Positions 9,611 through 21,109 of a DNA stretch of 45,711 nt are shown here, in pieces. The notes under the pieces are model-generated. The model saw only the letters and a list, made by a program, of their open reading frames with translations, had not been told where the DNA came from and did not search any database. How positions within the stretch are numbered: the stretch's first letter is position 1; every line of letters starts with the position of its first letter. This DNA comes from Zygnema cylindricum (lineage: Eukaryota > Streptophyta > Zygnematophyceae > Zygnematales > Zygnemataceae): NCBI GenBank assembly GCA_037447655.1, contig JBBHKE010002416.1, positions 215,389 through 261,099 of the forward strand, given 5' to 3'. The translations under genes were made by a program, and so were the position numbers.

Positions 9611-10908
9611 GGGGAAGGAAATGATGGGGACAATAGAATACCCCATTTGTGCTCTGTACAAATAGTAAAGAAGGGAAAAGGATCCGACCAGCTCTTTTCT
9701 GAAGAGCTTTTTTTTAGCACTTAGAGTTCAGTTATTGAACGGAGGAGAAAATTTAGGGTCGGATTTAGTTTTTTAAGATGCTGTTTTGACTTTCTTGTAC
9801 TTTTTGTTTTATTCCTTTTTTTTTTTTTCCAAATTGCATTATTGTTTTGTCCTTGAGTCAATATCAGGACCAGACCAATAACACCGACAGAATAGTTTCA
9901 AGTTTTAGCATATTTTTGTGAAATAGTAAAATTCCTTGTACATTTTACTTTGTCAAAAAAAAAAAATGTTGCAGTTTGTTGTGCAACTCTTATCAATTTT
10001 AATTATTGTTTTGTCTTTTTGTTTGGTCCTTTAGTTCAGTTTTACCGTTCTCGGGTTTTGGACATGTAAATGATTCTGAAAGATGCTTTTTTTTTTATTG
10101 GTTCATTTACTTTTTTTTTGAACTATTCAGAATTGTTAATATCTTGAAATACAAAAGATGAGTTCAATGGTAATCCAAATTTGATTCCTCAAAACTAAAA
10201 TGGGTATAAAAGTAAAACATAAAAAAAAAATCTCAATTATTTTGCCTTCTGTATTATTTTATTTCTTACATTTTAACAAAATCCACTAAAAAACTGTAAA
10301 TAATGTGATATATCACGCTTTTTGAATACTGAAAACATATCAATATTTCAATAAACATGAAATGCTATTAAACAAGTAGTTTGATCTGTTTCTACAAAAA
10401 AATTATGTGTTATCATCGTCGACTACCACAAGGCCAAAAGATTTACGGTATTAAAAAACTTTGGGACCATAGAAATGTTCATTTTTATTCCAACGCACAA
10501 TACCCAGTTATTTGCCTTAACTGCAACATAAGCTGATGGATAGATTTTAAAGGTGAATGAGGTGAAATCTATTTTGTGCCAAACAGAAGAAGGAAAGGGA
10601 AAAGACTTAATTATGAGAATTGTACTGATGCTAGAGTGAAGTTTATTACCGATCTTCGATGTTATCATAGGAAAACCAAAAACGAAAGTTGTATTACTTT
10701 TCAGTCGTAGATAACTTTCCGCACCATAATTAATTTAAATAATACATACAATTTTTCAAAATATGTTAGGTGCAAGTAGTTTCTAACCATAAAAGAAGTG
10801 ACGCGAGGGACAGGCATCACCACCACCTTTCCCTCCCTATCTCATCCTCCCCGCCCCCACCCTCCCCTCCTCCCCTCCTCCCCTAATCCCTCCTCCCTCC
10901 CTCCCTCC
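9611..10908. other. AT-rich region without a recognised gene
   Basis: Contains many short A or T runs. 10820-10908 is CCCT-rich, leading into the copia LTR. The short open frames here have no motifs. Confidence 0.5.
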
Positions 10909-11003
10909 TGTAGGATCTTAAGTAAAAGAGTTTCACTTAAAATAATTCACAACCTCCTCCCGTCCTCCCCTCCTCCCCTAATCCCTCCTCCCTCCCTCCC
11001 TCC
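10909..11003 (-). repeat. Tandem duplicate of the copia LTR tip
   Basis: tgtaggatcttaag, aaaagagtttcacttaaaat and a following CCT-rich patch are repeated almost exactly at 10909 and 11004. The LTR end and its CCT-rich flank have been duplicated once as a ~95-bp unit. Confidence 0.75.
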
Positions 11004-11679
11004 TGTAGGATCTTAAGCAAAAGAGTTTCACTTAAAATAATTCACAAAACATAAATCATTACACAGCGGAAGCTCATAATAGACAAGAGGAATATTCAGC
11101 CAAAAAGATTTATATGTGTTCTTGGCCGAAGCCTATTTACATCATCTCTCTTCTCTCTTCTCTCTCTTCTCTCTATTATCTCTCTTCTCTCTCCTCTTTA
11201 AATAATCTCTTACTCCAAGATTAATCCTCTATGATTCAATCATGTAAGATTGATTGATTGATTACTCTGCACATGTACACTGCTGCCTATATATACTCGC
11301 TACTCTACACTAAGAGACAACAAGATAAGACAAGCAGAACTTAGCGTAGCGACGAAGTCTGTCCCTAGCTGACTGTGCACACTTCAATGAAAGTTCCACG
11401 AAGGAAGGCGCAAGCGCTTTCTTCCTTCGAAACGTCTAACTCCAAACATTGACTTTACACGTGTCGCTTCACGAACACACCTGCACGCAAATTGAAACAC
11501 CTGCGCACGAAACAAACAAGTGACGCGAAACAAAATAGAACATTTCGTTCGCGGATATCAAAAGTACCGTCGCGAAACAACGTAGTACTTTTTGTATGAT
11601 GACGCGACACTTCGCGTCAAACAAATAAAAGTTGGTATGACGCTTCGCGGAAATACTGCGAAACGACAATATCCCAACA
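11004..11679 (-). repeat. 3' LTR of the degenerate copia element
   Basis: On the plus strand it runs from tgtaggatcttaagc to cccaaca, giving TG...CA ends. The minus-strand reading TGTTGGGATATTG begins right after a polypurine tract. It contains cacagcggaagct (around 11064), similar to the palindromic LTR at 41382 and suggesting distant relationship. About 676 bp. The second LTR is not in the window. Confidence 0.75.
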
Positions 11680-11694
11680 ATCCCCCTCTTATTG
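11680..11694 (-). other. Polypurine tract next to the 3' LTR
   Basis: The minus strand reads aataagagggggat immediately before the LTR start TGTTGGG. This is the standard plus-strand priming site position of copia elements. Confidence 0.8.
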
Positions 11695-11712
11695 TCGGAA
11701 TCGTCAAACTCC

Positions 11713-14700
11713 TCAAATTAATCCAAGTTTTGGTCGTCCCCTCTCAAATACATCATGTGTGGCAGCTTTCGTCAACAAATTTGCCGCCTCCTCTTTTGTC
11801 CGTACGTACGAAAATACAATCTCGTTTGCCGCAACCAAATCTCTTACAAAATGCCATTGGATCCTGATGTGTTTCGTCCTCTTGTGAAACACTGGATTTT
11901 TCGCCAACGCCATTGAACTCATGCTGTCAGAATAAATCGTCATACAACCAATAGGAACGCTTAACTCACGTAACATCTCCTTAATCCAAATCGAAGCCTT
12001 AGCTGCATGACACGCAGCCATATACTCAGATTTTGTGGAACTCAACGCAACCGTAGGTTGTAGCCTAGAACTCCACGAGATCGCGGCTCCTCCAAAAATA
12101 ATTGCATATCTTGACGTGGACTTACTTGAATCAAAATCGCCGCCCCAATCCGCATCACAATACCCAACACACTCCAAAGAATTTTTGTCAGAAGTAAAAA
12201 AAGTCCCCAATCCGCATCGTACCAACCAACACACTCGAAAGATTTTTTGTCAAAAGAAAACAAAAGTCCAAAATCAATCGTACCAACCAAGTAATCGAAA
12301 GATACGTCGTACGGCCTCCCAATGCGCCTTCTTTGGCTCGTGACAATAACGGCTGACGATGGAAACCGCGGCCGAAATATCTGGACGAGTACCAACGCTA
12401 AGGTACATAAGTGAACCAACCGCCTCTCGATATGGTACGTCGATAGAATCCTCTTCCTCAAACTTGCGAATGTGTAAATTTGCATCCAACGGCGTAGAAA
12501 GCGGTTTAGCGTCAGTCATACCAAATCTCTCCAAAACCTCTCTACAATATTGAGCTTGACTCAATTTAATGTTCCCCTCCTTGTCGCGTATCACTTCAAT
12601 TCCCAAAATATAGCGTACCTCTCCAAGATCCGTTACTTTGAAATGTAATCCAAGATAACGTTTCAACTCATTAATGCGCTCCATCTTGTCGCATGCCATC
12701 AAAAAATCATCCACATAAATAGAAAAGATGATTTGGTCAACTCCTTCACCTTTTACGTAAACTCTAGAATCGGACATAGTCCGTACAAATCCAAATTTCA
12801 ATAGTACTTGATGAAGTCTCAAATACCACGTGCAAGGCGCCTGTTTCAAACCAAATAAGGACTTTCGCAAACGCCATGCATTTCCTTCCTGCAAAGGAGA
12901 CACCCCTTCCGGTACCTTCATATATACCTCTTCCTTCAACTCACCATTTAAAAACGCAGTTTCCACGTCCATTTGATGGACGTGCTTCTTCCCCATCGCT
13001 GCAAATGCAATAATAACCCGTAGTCAGTCGAACTTCACCACAAGAGCATAAGTCTCCTTAAAATCGATTCCCTCACGTTGTTGGAACCCCTTACAAACAA
13101 GTCTCGCCTTGTACTTAATTATCTCACCCGAAGCTCCAGTTTTGGTCTTAAAGACCCACTTTGCATCAATATCCTTTTTCCCTCCCGGTAATTTCACGTC
13201 CTCAAAAGTTCGATTATCAACCACCGACGTAAATTCTTTCTCCCACGCCGGTTTGCACTTACTCTCCCAATCAAACGACCTCCTAGCCTCGACATAAGAT
13301 TGAGGGTCGCCAGTCATATTTTCCGTTAGTGATTGATACAAAAGAAACCCCATCTCCTTAGCATCGGAAAGAAAATAATGCGAATTCGATGAATTTTCCC
13401 CTTTTCGATCGTAAGTAAGTTTTTCCGGTTTCTTCCCCTTTGTACTCCGAGAGCTCCTCCTAATAACTTGCTCATCCTCCTTTTCCTCTTTCTCTTCCTC
13501 GGATTCAATTTCAATTTCCTTCTCATTCGATTTAGAGTTTTGAGATTTCTGAATGTTCGAAGGCACTCGGGAATCCAAAGATCGGTTACTCTTTCTTTCA
13601 AATTCAATTTCAACCGATTTCCCCAATTTCTTTTTCTGAGTTCTTACATTCGGTTCCTCATCGGATTTCGAATCTCCAATGAACGGAAAGTTCTCAATTT
13701 CACTCTCCTCATAAAAATCCAAATTTTCTTTAAATTTCCCAACGGAATTCATGGCGGATTTGAGATCCTCATGAAAATCCACATTCCGAGATTCCTCGAT
13801 GGTGTGACGAGCTGGATCATATACTCGGTATAAATTCCCCTGCGCACTATATCCAATAAAAATCCCCGGCCAACTCCTTGGTGCAAATTTCCCCTTCCTC
13901 TTAATTGACTCCACATAGACTGTAGCATGACATTCCCAAATTCTCAAATGATGAACCGTGGGCTTTCTTCCACTCCACAACTCCTCCGGTGTTTTACTTC
14001 CGAAAACCGAAGTGAGTCTTCGGTTACAAATGTAATTCGCTGTAAGAATCGCATCTCCCCACAAAAACATCTCTCGTCCGAAGCTATGAACCATCGCACT
14101 GACCATTTCTTGTAAGGTACGATTCTTCCTCTCGGCCACTCCATTTGACTCCGGAGAATAAGGCGCCGTAAATTGATGCTTTATCCCCCACTCCTTACAA
14201 TATCCCTCAAAAACAACAAACTCCCCTCCATTCTCCGACCGAATGGACTTAAACTTCTTATCAATTTGCCTCTCGGCCATTACATGCCATTCTTTAAATT
14301 TTTCAAATGCATCCGGTTTCTTTTTCAATAAATACACCCATGACTTCCGAGAAAAGTCATCAACAATCAACAAAGTATATTTATTACCTCCAATTGTCTT
14401 GGGTTTAATATGTCCACAAATATCGATGTGAACAACCTCCAAAGGACTTTGAGCACGATGCTTGATGTCTTTATTCGGATGGGATTTCCGAATTTGACGT
14501 CCTTTGCTACATCCTCCGCATCCGTTCACTTTCTCACCGGATGCGAGGTCCAAACCCCTCACCGAAGAATGACGAATCATCTTCTTCAAACTTACCTCGG
14601 ATGTGTGACACATTCGATGATGCTATAAGGTAAGATCACCTTTCAACTCCAAAATTTGATGTGAAATTCCCTTGGTGGGAACTTTAGATTTCGGCCTTCT

Positions 14701-15297
14701 CCATAAGAGCCGACTATGATTCGCATCAGTTACAACTCCTTCTCCAATTACATTCCCCTTCTCATTCCAAATCTCAATAGATGATCACCTCTCGCAAGTA
14801 AACTTCCACCGCTCTTTTGGATTTGTGGAACGCTTAACAAATTGACCGAACCGTCCGGAATGTAAAGAGTATTTTGAAGACGATACTCCGTCGATCTCTC
14901 CTTCCCATCATTATCCCATGAAAGAAGATCAAGCCGAACCGTGCCAACCGTACCAACGGAAATGACATGGCCGCTTGCTACCGTAATAAACTTTGGAACC
15001 GTGAGTTCCCTCATGTCATCAAACAAGGTAGCATCCGTGCAAACATGGTGAGATGCCCTCGTATCAATGATCCACTCTTTCTCCAAATTTCCTTCACTAC
15101 TCACCGAATCAAGGGTAAGGTTAAGAACCGGAAAATCATCACCGGTTTCATTACCATAGTCAAAGTAATTTGCATTACTGTAACCAAGACCACCACCGCG
15201 GCCTCCTCTTCGACCGCCACCTCGACCGCCTCTATCACCTCCTCTACTTCCTTCATCCTCCTCCTCCTCCTCCTCCTCCTCCCCTTCCTCCTCCTCC

Positions 15298-15329
<32 letters not shown>

Positions 15330-15374
15330 CCCCTCCTCCTCCTCCGCTTCCTCCTCCTCCTCCTCATCGTCCAC
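11713..15374 (-). pseudogene. copia pol (PR-INT-RT-RH), frameshifted
   Basis: The fragments lie in order on the minus strand. 15374-14748 has the protease motif WIIDTRASHHVC, where the usual SGAS is changed to TRAS, so the catalytic Asp is kept but its context is altered. It follows an RGG-rich segment and a poly-Glu run. 14613-13024 has the zinc-binding GCGGCSKG, the integrase core with HIDICG, the second Asp region and SNGVAERKNR, then the RT start KARLVCKGFQQ. 12996-12274 has RT with GLKQAP and YVDDFLMA. 12234-11713 has RNase H with YCDADWGGD, VALSSTKSEYMA and a C-terminal tail. Breaks: a frame change near 14790, a stop at ~14623, a gap at ~13000-13024 and a duplicated CVG-DADWG segment near 12160-12290. 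Not functional as it stands. Confidence 0.88.
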
Positions 15375-17340
15375 CTCCTCATCCTCCTCCTCCTCCCCCT
15401 CCTCCCCCTCCTCCCCCTCCTCCCCCTCCTACCCTCTTCTCCTCCTCCTCACCTCCTCCTCCTCCTCCTCTCCCTCCCCTACCCTCCCTCCCTCCCTCCC
15501 CTCCCTCCCTCTCCTCCCTCCCTCCCTCCCTCCCTCCCTCCCTCCTTCCCTCCCTCCCTCTTTCCCTCCCTCCCTTCCTCCCTTCCCTCCCTCCCTCCTC
15601 CCTCCTCCCCCCTCCCCCTCTTTCCTCCCCCTTCTCCCCCCTCCCCCTCCTCCCTCCCTCTCCCCCTCCTCCTCCCCCTCCTCCTCCTCCTCCTCCTCCT
15701 CTTCCTCCTCCTCCTCCTCCTCCTCCTCCTCCTCCTCCTCCTCCTCCCCCTCCCTCCCCCTCCCTCCCCCTCCCCCTCCTCCTCCCCCTCCTCTCTCCCC
15801 CCTCCTCCCTCCCCCTCCCCCCTCCCCCCTCCCCCTCCCCTTCCCCCCCCTCCTCCTCCTCCTCCTCCCCTTCCCCCCTCCTCCTCCTCCTCCACCTCCT
15901 CCTCCTCCTCCAACCTCCCCCTCCTCCCCTCCCTCCCTCCCCTCCTCCCTCCCTCCCCTCCTCCCTCCCTCCCTCCCTCCCTCCCCTCCTCCCTCCCTCC
16001 CTCCCTCCATCCCTCCCCTCCCTCCCTCCCTCCTCCCTCCTCCCTCCTCCCTCCTCCCCCCTCCCCCCCCTCCCCCCTCCCTCCCCCTCCTCCCCTTCCT
16101 CCCTTTCCCTTCTCCCCCTCCCCCTCCCCCCTCCCTCTCCCCCCTCCTCCCTCCCCCTCCTCCCCCTCCCTCCCCCTCCTCCCCCTCCTCCCTCCCCCTC
16201 CTCCTCCTCCCCTTCCTCCTCCTCCTCCCCTTCCTCCTCCTCCTCCCTCCCCCTACTCCCTCCCCCTCCCCCTCCTCCCCCCTCCCCCTCCCCCTCCCCT
16301 TCCCCCCTCCTCCTCCTCCTCCTCCTCCCCTTCCCCCCCTCCTCCTCCTCCTCCAACTCCTCCTCCACCTCCTCCTCCTCCTCCTCCTCCCCCTCCTCCC
16401 CCTACCTCCTTCCCCTCCTCCCTCCCTCCCCTCCTCCCTCCCTCCCTCCCTCCCTCCCTCCCCTCCCTCCCTCCCTCCCCTCCCTCCCTCCCTCCCCTCC
16501 CTCCCTCCCTCCTCCCTCCTCCCTCCTCCCTCCTCCCTCCTCCCCCCTCCCCCCTCCCCCCTCCCCCCTCCCTCCCCCTCCTCCCCTTCCTCCCTTTCCC
16601 TTCTCCCCCTCCCCCCTCCCCCCTCCCTCTCCCCCTCCTCCCTCCCCCTCCTCCCCCTCCTCCCCCTCCTCCCCCTCCTCCTCCCCCTCCTCCTCCTCCC
16701 CTTCCTCCTCCTCCTCCCCTTCCTCCTCCTCCTCCCTCCCCCTACTCCCTCCCCCTCCCCCTCCTCCCCCTCCCCCTCCCCCTCCCCTTCCCCCCTCCTC
16801 CTCCTCCTCCTCCTCCCCTTCCCCCTCCTCCTCCTCCTCCTCCAACTCCTCCTCCACCTCCTCCTCCTCCTCCTCCTCCCCCTCCTCCCCCTACCTCCTT
16901 CCCCTCCTCCCTCCCTCCCCTCCTCCCTCCCTCCCTCCCTCCCTCCTCCCCTCCCCTCCCTCCCCTCCCCTCCCTCCCTCCCTCCCTCCCTCCCTCCCTC
17001 CCTCCCTCCCTCCCTCCCTCCCTCCCCTCCCTCCCTCCCTCCCTCCCTCCCTCCCTCCCTCCTCCCCCCTCCCCCCTCCCCCCCTCCCTCCCCCCTCCCC
17101 CTCCTCCCTCCCCCTTCTCCCCCCTCCCCCTCCCCCCCTCCCTCTCCCCCCTCCCTCCCCCTCCCCCCTCCCTCTCCCCCCTCCTCCCTCCCCCTCCTCC
17201 CTCCCCCCTCCTCCCCCCTCCTCCTCCTCCTCCCCCCTACTCCTCCTCCTCCTCCCTCCCCCTCCCTTCCCCTCCCCCTCCTCCCTCCTCCTCCCCCCCC
17301 TCCTCCTCCTCCTCCTCCTCCTCCTCCTCCTCCTCCTCGT
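15240..17340. repeat. 2.1-kb CCT/CCCT polypyrimidine tract with ~490-bp higher-order units
   Basis: Almost every base on the plus strand is C or T in CCT, CCCT and CCCCT words. A few non-pyrimidine landmarks show longer-range structure: ccaactcctcctccacctcc occurs at 16353 and again at 16842, and cctacctccttcccctcctc follows both. This is a direct repeat of about 490 bp with a less similar third copy near 15890. The left edge passes smoothly into Glu-codon repeats of the copia gag frame; the right edge is abrupt at gtttgttgg (17340). Long open frames on both strands here are compositional artefacts. Confidence 0.9.
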
Positions 17341-18059
17341 TTGTTGGTATTAGGATTGATACAATTCCAAATGCAATGGTACAATGTAAAACTTAGTCCA
17401 ATTTCTCCAAACTAGGCACCATACAACATGAAAATATCTACAAGTTTAAGAAATAGAAAACATCTACAAGACTACGAAATAAAATTCAAAATTATCATCA
17501 TGGCTATGACGTATTATTTTCTGGCCCCGTCAAATGAAGTATAAATTAAGTACAAAGCGAAATATTTTAAAGCTTTATTTTCACCCCATGCAGACCAATA
17601 TATTTACAGATAGTGACTTGAGAAAATGAAGTATGTGTCTGGATGCAACTAGTGACTTGAGAAAATGAAGTATGTGTCTGGATGGAACTGTGGACTATCT
17701 GTAATATATGAAAAATCTGTAATATATGAAAATGAAAATTATTGTACAGTGCGGCTCGGCCCAACCATCATCATTACAATCAATTTTATGACACTTCACG
17801 TGGTCACATTCACTTGTGTGAGGGCTCTATACAAGTATCATGGGACAGGCAGGGCATCTTTTTACATAACAAACTAGTTTTTTCAAGAACAAATCACAAT
17901 TAAATAGTTATGTCACATCTCATGTCATCCTCAACAGTGATTTCATATTAGTCTTCTCATTTCAAATCTATCGTGTAGTCCAATATTTTGGACAACCATC
18001 CTCTTTTATCTTTCAACGACATTTGTCTACTATAACAACAACATCATCGTCAACACGGA

Positions 18060-18240
18060 ACCGTTTAAACTTATTCAATATGGGGACACTATTAATGGTC
18101 ATAAACACTTCCGAAATGTTTAAACCTTGTTTGTTGTCATACCACTACCACCATTACTGTTCTGTAAACACTCCGAAAGGTCCAAACCTTGTTCGCTTTC
18201 CCACCAATATTACTGCTATATAAAACGCTCTGAAGTCTTC
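18060..18240. repeat. ~60-bp imperfect minisatellite
   Basis: About three units of the form aaaccttgtt, then caccattactgttctgtaaa, then cactccgaaagg. The same array occurs in the second copy at about 29230-29420, so it predates the duplication. Confidence 0.65.
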
Positions 18241-18474
18241 ACATCTTGTTCACCTTCTATGTACATCTTCGCATCAATGGAAAGTAAGTCTTTTGAAGAA
18301 AAATCTACAGACGCAATTAGCCAACATATAGGGGAACAAAAAATCAAAAAAAAAAAACAAAACAAGCAAACAAAATTTGATCCGGGCGCGGGTGGGGAGG
18401 TGGTTGGATGAAGAGGTGGTGGAGGAGGAGGAGGAGGACGAAGGAGGAGAGACCCAACGGAAAAAACAGAAAAA

Positions 18475-18531
18475 TTATACAACCTCTAGCACACTCATGG
18501 CGTTCCAAAGTTTAGAGATAGCTTCCTTTAC
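18475..18531 (-). pseudogene. Truncated last exon of the GTPase-like gene (copy 1)
   Basis: After an acceptor (attatcag) the minus strand encodes VKEAISKLWNAM, matching IKEAVSERWNAM of the intact last exon at 29629-29772. It then diverges and stops after 18 codons. The membrane segment present in the other copy is missing, apparently deleted and replaced by an A-rich and GGA-rich patch (about 18325-18450). Copy 1 is a non-functional duplicate. Confidence 0.7.
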
Positions 18532-19159
18532 CTGATAATAAGACATAAGACACAATATTTTAGTCATCTTTTTGTCTCAATCTATAAAAAAAGGGGAGGG
18601 ATGGGTTGAGTAGCTTCCCTCTCTCCCAACACACGGAAACACAGTCATCAAGATCGCCCTTAGTGCAACAAGCCTCCGGACAATGACGTGTCTGGATAGA
18701 GAATCATGCGACGTGAATCCTAACTGAAAATAAATGTGAAACGCCAAAAATAGATAAAACTTTCATACAAGTTTTTAGCAAAAAAATGTAGAAAAACCCA
18801 TTTGACAAATAAACATGATTTGGCCCAACTGGTTAGATACCCATCCTCGCCAAATGATCAGAACAAAAGATTCGCTAATTCATTGGTGAAGTAGACTAAA
18901 TGTGCAATGTGCTATTTATGTACAATGTACTTATTATCATAAGAATTAATTCTTTAGTGACCTATGGACAATGAGGAGAGTTAATCCAGATACCAAATCC
19001 ATCAAAAAACAAAATAATTTTATAAGGTGTTCGGAGCAATAGTCTTCGAGCACAAACAAACATTCTTTAAGATACATATGTTGCGTCGTTAAGAAGTGGT
19101 CATAAACTTGATATCCAAACACAGTTGGAAGCTCTTGCACATGTGCCTCACTTTGGATG

Positions 19160-19762
19160 GTACACCTTGAATTGTTATTAACGTTTAAAAATTATAAATG
19201 TAAAAAATTAATTAGCGTTATTAACCCTAATTTGGATTTTCACCATTTTAAAAAAACATTTTACTCTAATTTGTCCATAACTCTAATTTGGGTACATTTC
19301 GCCTATAACTGATATGCGATCAGGATCTTTACTCTAAAATAGGTACTAGTACCAAATATGACAATCGTACACCGTTGCGTCTTTTTTCTCTAATTGATTG
19401 ATATCTCTAATTTGGGGTTTCTCCCGTAAAACTAATAAGCGATTAATATCTTTACACTATAATAGGTAAGATCTCATTTTATCATTTATTCTGAGAGCTC
19501 GTTTACGTGCAACCACGACTATTTTAATCCATGTTTCGTACTTTTTTACTTGACAAAGTACCATTTTGTCTGGACTGACACGTCCGTACACCACACTATT
19601 CAAAAAGATAAAAATTATAATTATTAACGCTAATTTACCAAAACCTTAATTAACGTAAGAGAAAAAATAGTGTTATCGATTCTATTTAAGGTTTTGGGGT
19701 CAAAATTTGGGGGCGCCGACATAGCGTTAATAACGGTAATATCGATTCAAGTTGTGGTGTTA
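19160..19762. mobile_element. Fourth member of the 6-kb small TIR family
   Basis: It starts gtacaccttgaattgttatt and ends around 19735-19762 with the approximate inverse (taatatcgattcaag, then ggtgtta). It carries the family's internal blocks: ggttttggggtcaaaatttg (19690) and, inverted relative to elements I and III, gtaccattttgtctg then cgtccgtacaccacactatt (about 19558-19603). More diverged than the trio. Confidence 0.6.
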
Positions 19763-19877
19763 GGTTCACTGTTGAGAAGCGGTCGTCGGCAAAAAATAAT
19801 AATATCTCGGTTCGCGTGGCGCAATTCGCTTTCACCTATGGCTTCCCAATTTGTAGCCCAATTTGTATTGGTGTCGC

Positions 19878-20855
19878 AGTACCTCGCGACAGAGGTTGCA
19901 AACGGTCAACCGAAACCGTAACCGAATGTTAACTGACCGCCCGCGTCGGATCCGGAACGGATTCGGTTGCCAAATTTGTGGGGCGGGCAGATTCGTGCGA
20001 GTGATTCACGAAAAAAAAAAAAATCGGTTACGGTCAAGTAAGCAAAAAACGAAAAATATTGAAGGTTTTGTAATGTCAATACTATCCAACATTATTGTAA
20101 TTTGTACTCTTGGTATCGTGGAAGGTATAAGGGAGATGTACCATTAATTTTGTAGTTATTCGGGAGGGCGGGTACGAGTAGTCGCGAGAAATCGATTTTC
20201 GATTAACTTTTTTGATTGAAAACGCGTATCGGGCAACGGTTAACAATTTAGGAGCGTGACATAACCCGGTCGGGCGTTGGGTGTTCAGATTTTGAAAAAA
20301 AAAATATCGGTTTTGGGTATCTAAAATTTTGACTTTTGAGACCTCTGTCGCAAGGCAGAGGTCGCAAAAGTCAAAATTTTATTGGACAGAGGTCTCAAAA
20401 TTCAAAATTTTAGATACATGAATCCGACATTTTTTTTTTCAAAATCTGAACATCCGACGCCTGACCAATTATGTCACGCTCCAAAATTGTTAACCATTGC
20501 CCGAAATGCGTTTACAATAATAAAAGTTAACCAAAACTCGATTTTTCGCGACTACTCCTACCCGCCTGTACCCAAATAAGTACAACATTAATGGTATATC
20601 TCCCTCATACCTTCCACGATACCAAGAGGAGAAAGTACAAAAATGTTGGATAGTATGGACAGTACAAAACCTTCAATTTTTTTCGTTTTTTGCTTACCCC
20701 ACTGTACCTGTTTTTTTTTTGGTGAATTACCTGCCCGAATCTGACCGTCCCCCAAAATTTGGCACCCGAATCCGCTCCGGATCCGACGCGGGCGGTCGGG
20801 TACAGATTCGGGTACGGATTCGGGTACCCGATTGCGACCTTTGCCTCGCGATACC
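19878..20855. repeat. ~1-kb foldback (long inverted repeat)
   Basis: The left arm (19878-~20353) and the right arm (~20385-20855) are inverted copies. Both arms, read outward to inward, contain ccgcccgcgtcggatccgga, a poly-A run, gaaggttttg and a tggtatcgtggaaggtat-type block. Next come ttcagattttgaaaaaaaaa and tctaaaattttga, ending in gagacctctgtc at the centre. The ~32-base loop repeats gcagaggtcgcaaaagtc. Similarity of the arms is high but not perfect. The two 94-codon open frames in the arms are mirror images of non-coding repeat, not genes. The right arm ends directly at the TTA of the Harbinger-like element. Confidence 0.8.
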
Positions 20856-20858
20856 TTA
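20856..20858. other. TTA target duplication, left copy
   Basis: TTA sits directly before the left TIR of the Harbinger-like element and is matched by TTA at 26125-26127 directly after the right TIR. Confidence 0.7.
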
Positions 20859-21104
20859 GGGCGTGTTCCCATGTAACCGAAACTTTGTAACGTTACTTTG
20901 GATTTTATCGCAGATTTTACGGTGTACTTTTCAAAGTGTTCCTATGTCAATCATTACTTGCGCTTTCATTACTTCAAATATGTGACAGTTGTAGACGTCT
21001 ACAAAATGTGCGATAAACTACGATAGTATGAAACGAAATGTGGATGACTACGAAACTTCCTAAAAATAGTGACGTCTACAAAAACCGCGACGGTTGTAGA
21101 CGCC

Positions 21105-21109
21105 GAAGC
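21105..21109. other. 5-bp target duplication GAAGC, left copy
   Basis: gaagc precedes the left LTR and recurs at 25469-25473 after the right LTR. Five bases is the copia-typical target duplication, proving a single insertion event. Confidence 0.9.

Larger units (their letters stand above)
10909..15374 (-). mobile_element. Degenerate Ty1/copia retrotransposon, 5' part lost in a CCT tract
   Basis: Order on the minus strand: protease, GAG-pre-integrase, integrase, reverse transcriptase, RNase H, polypurine tract, 3' LTR. This is the copia order. Upstream of the protease the frame becomes poly-Glu and then merges into the 2.1-kb CCT tract. No gag zinc knuckle and no 5' LTR are visible, so the element is truncated or its gag was replaced by repeat expansion. 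Confidence 0.85.
17341..19140 (-). repeat. Copy 1 of a 1.8-kb duplicated segment (GTPase gene 3' end)
   Basis: It matches 27041-27145 plus 28711-30370 in the same orientation: the start ttgttggtat-aggat, the block ttttcaccccatgcagacca (17579 and 28861), the block acatcttcgcatca-tggaaag, and the tail aacttgatatccaaac. It therefore contains the last exon remnant, the 3' UTR and downstream sequence, and part of the last intron, but none of the upstream exons. Confidence 0.8.

Noticed and set aside
14967-17396. Very long open frames (809, 727 and 651 codons) of Pro/Ser/Leu or Gly/Arg/Glu
   Set aside because: They are produced by the CCT/CCCT tract, which is free of stops in several frames on both strands. 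No domain and no codon signal.
19863-20872. Two similar 94-codon frames, one on each strand
   Set aside because: They are mirror images from the two arms of the foldback, with no protein-like features.
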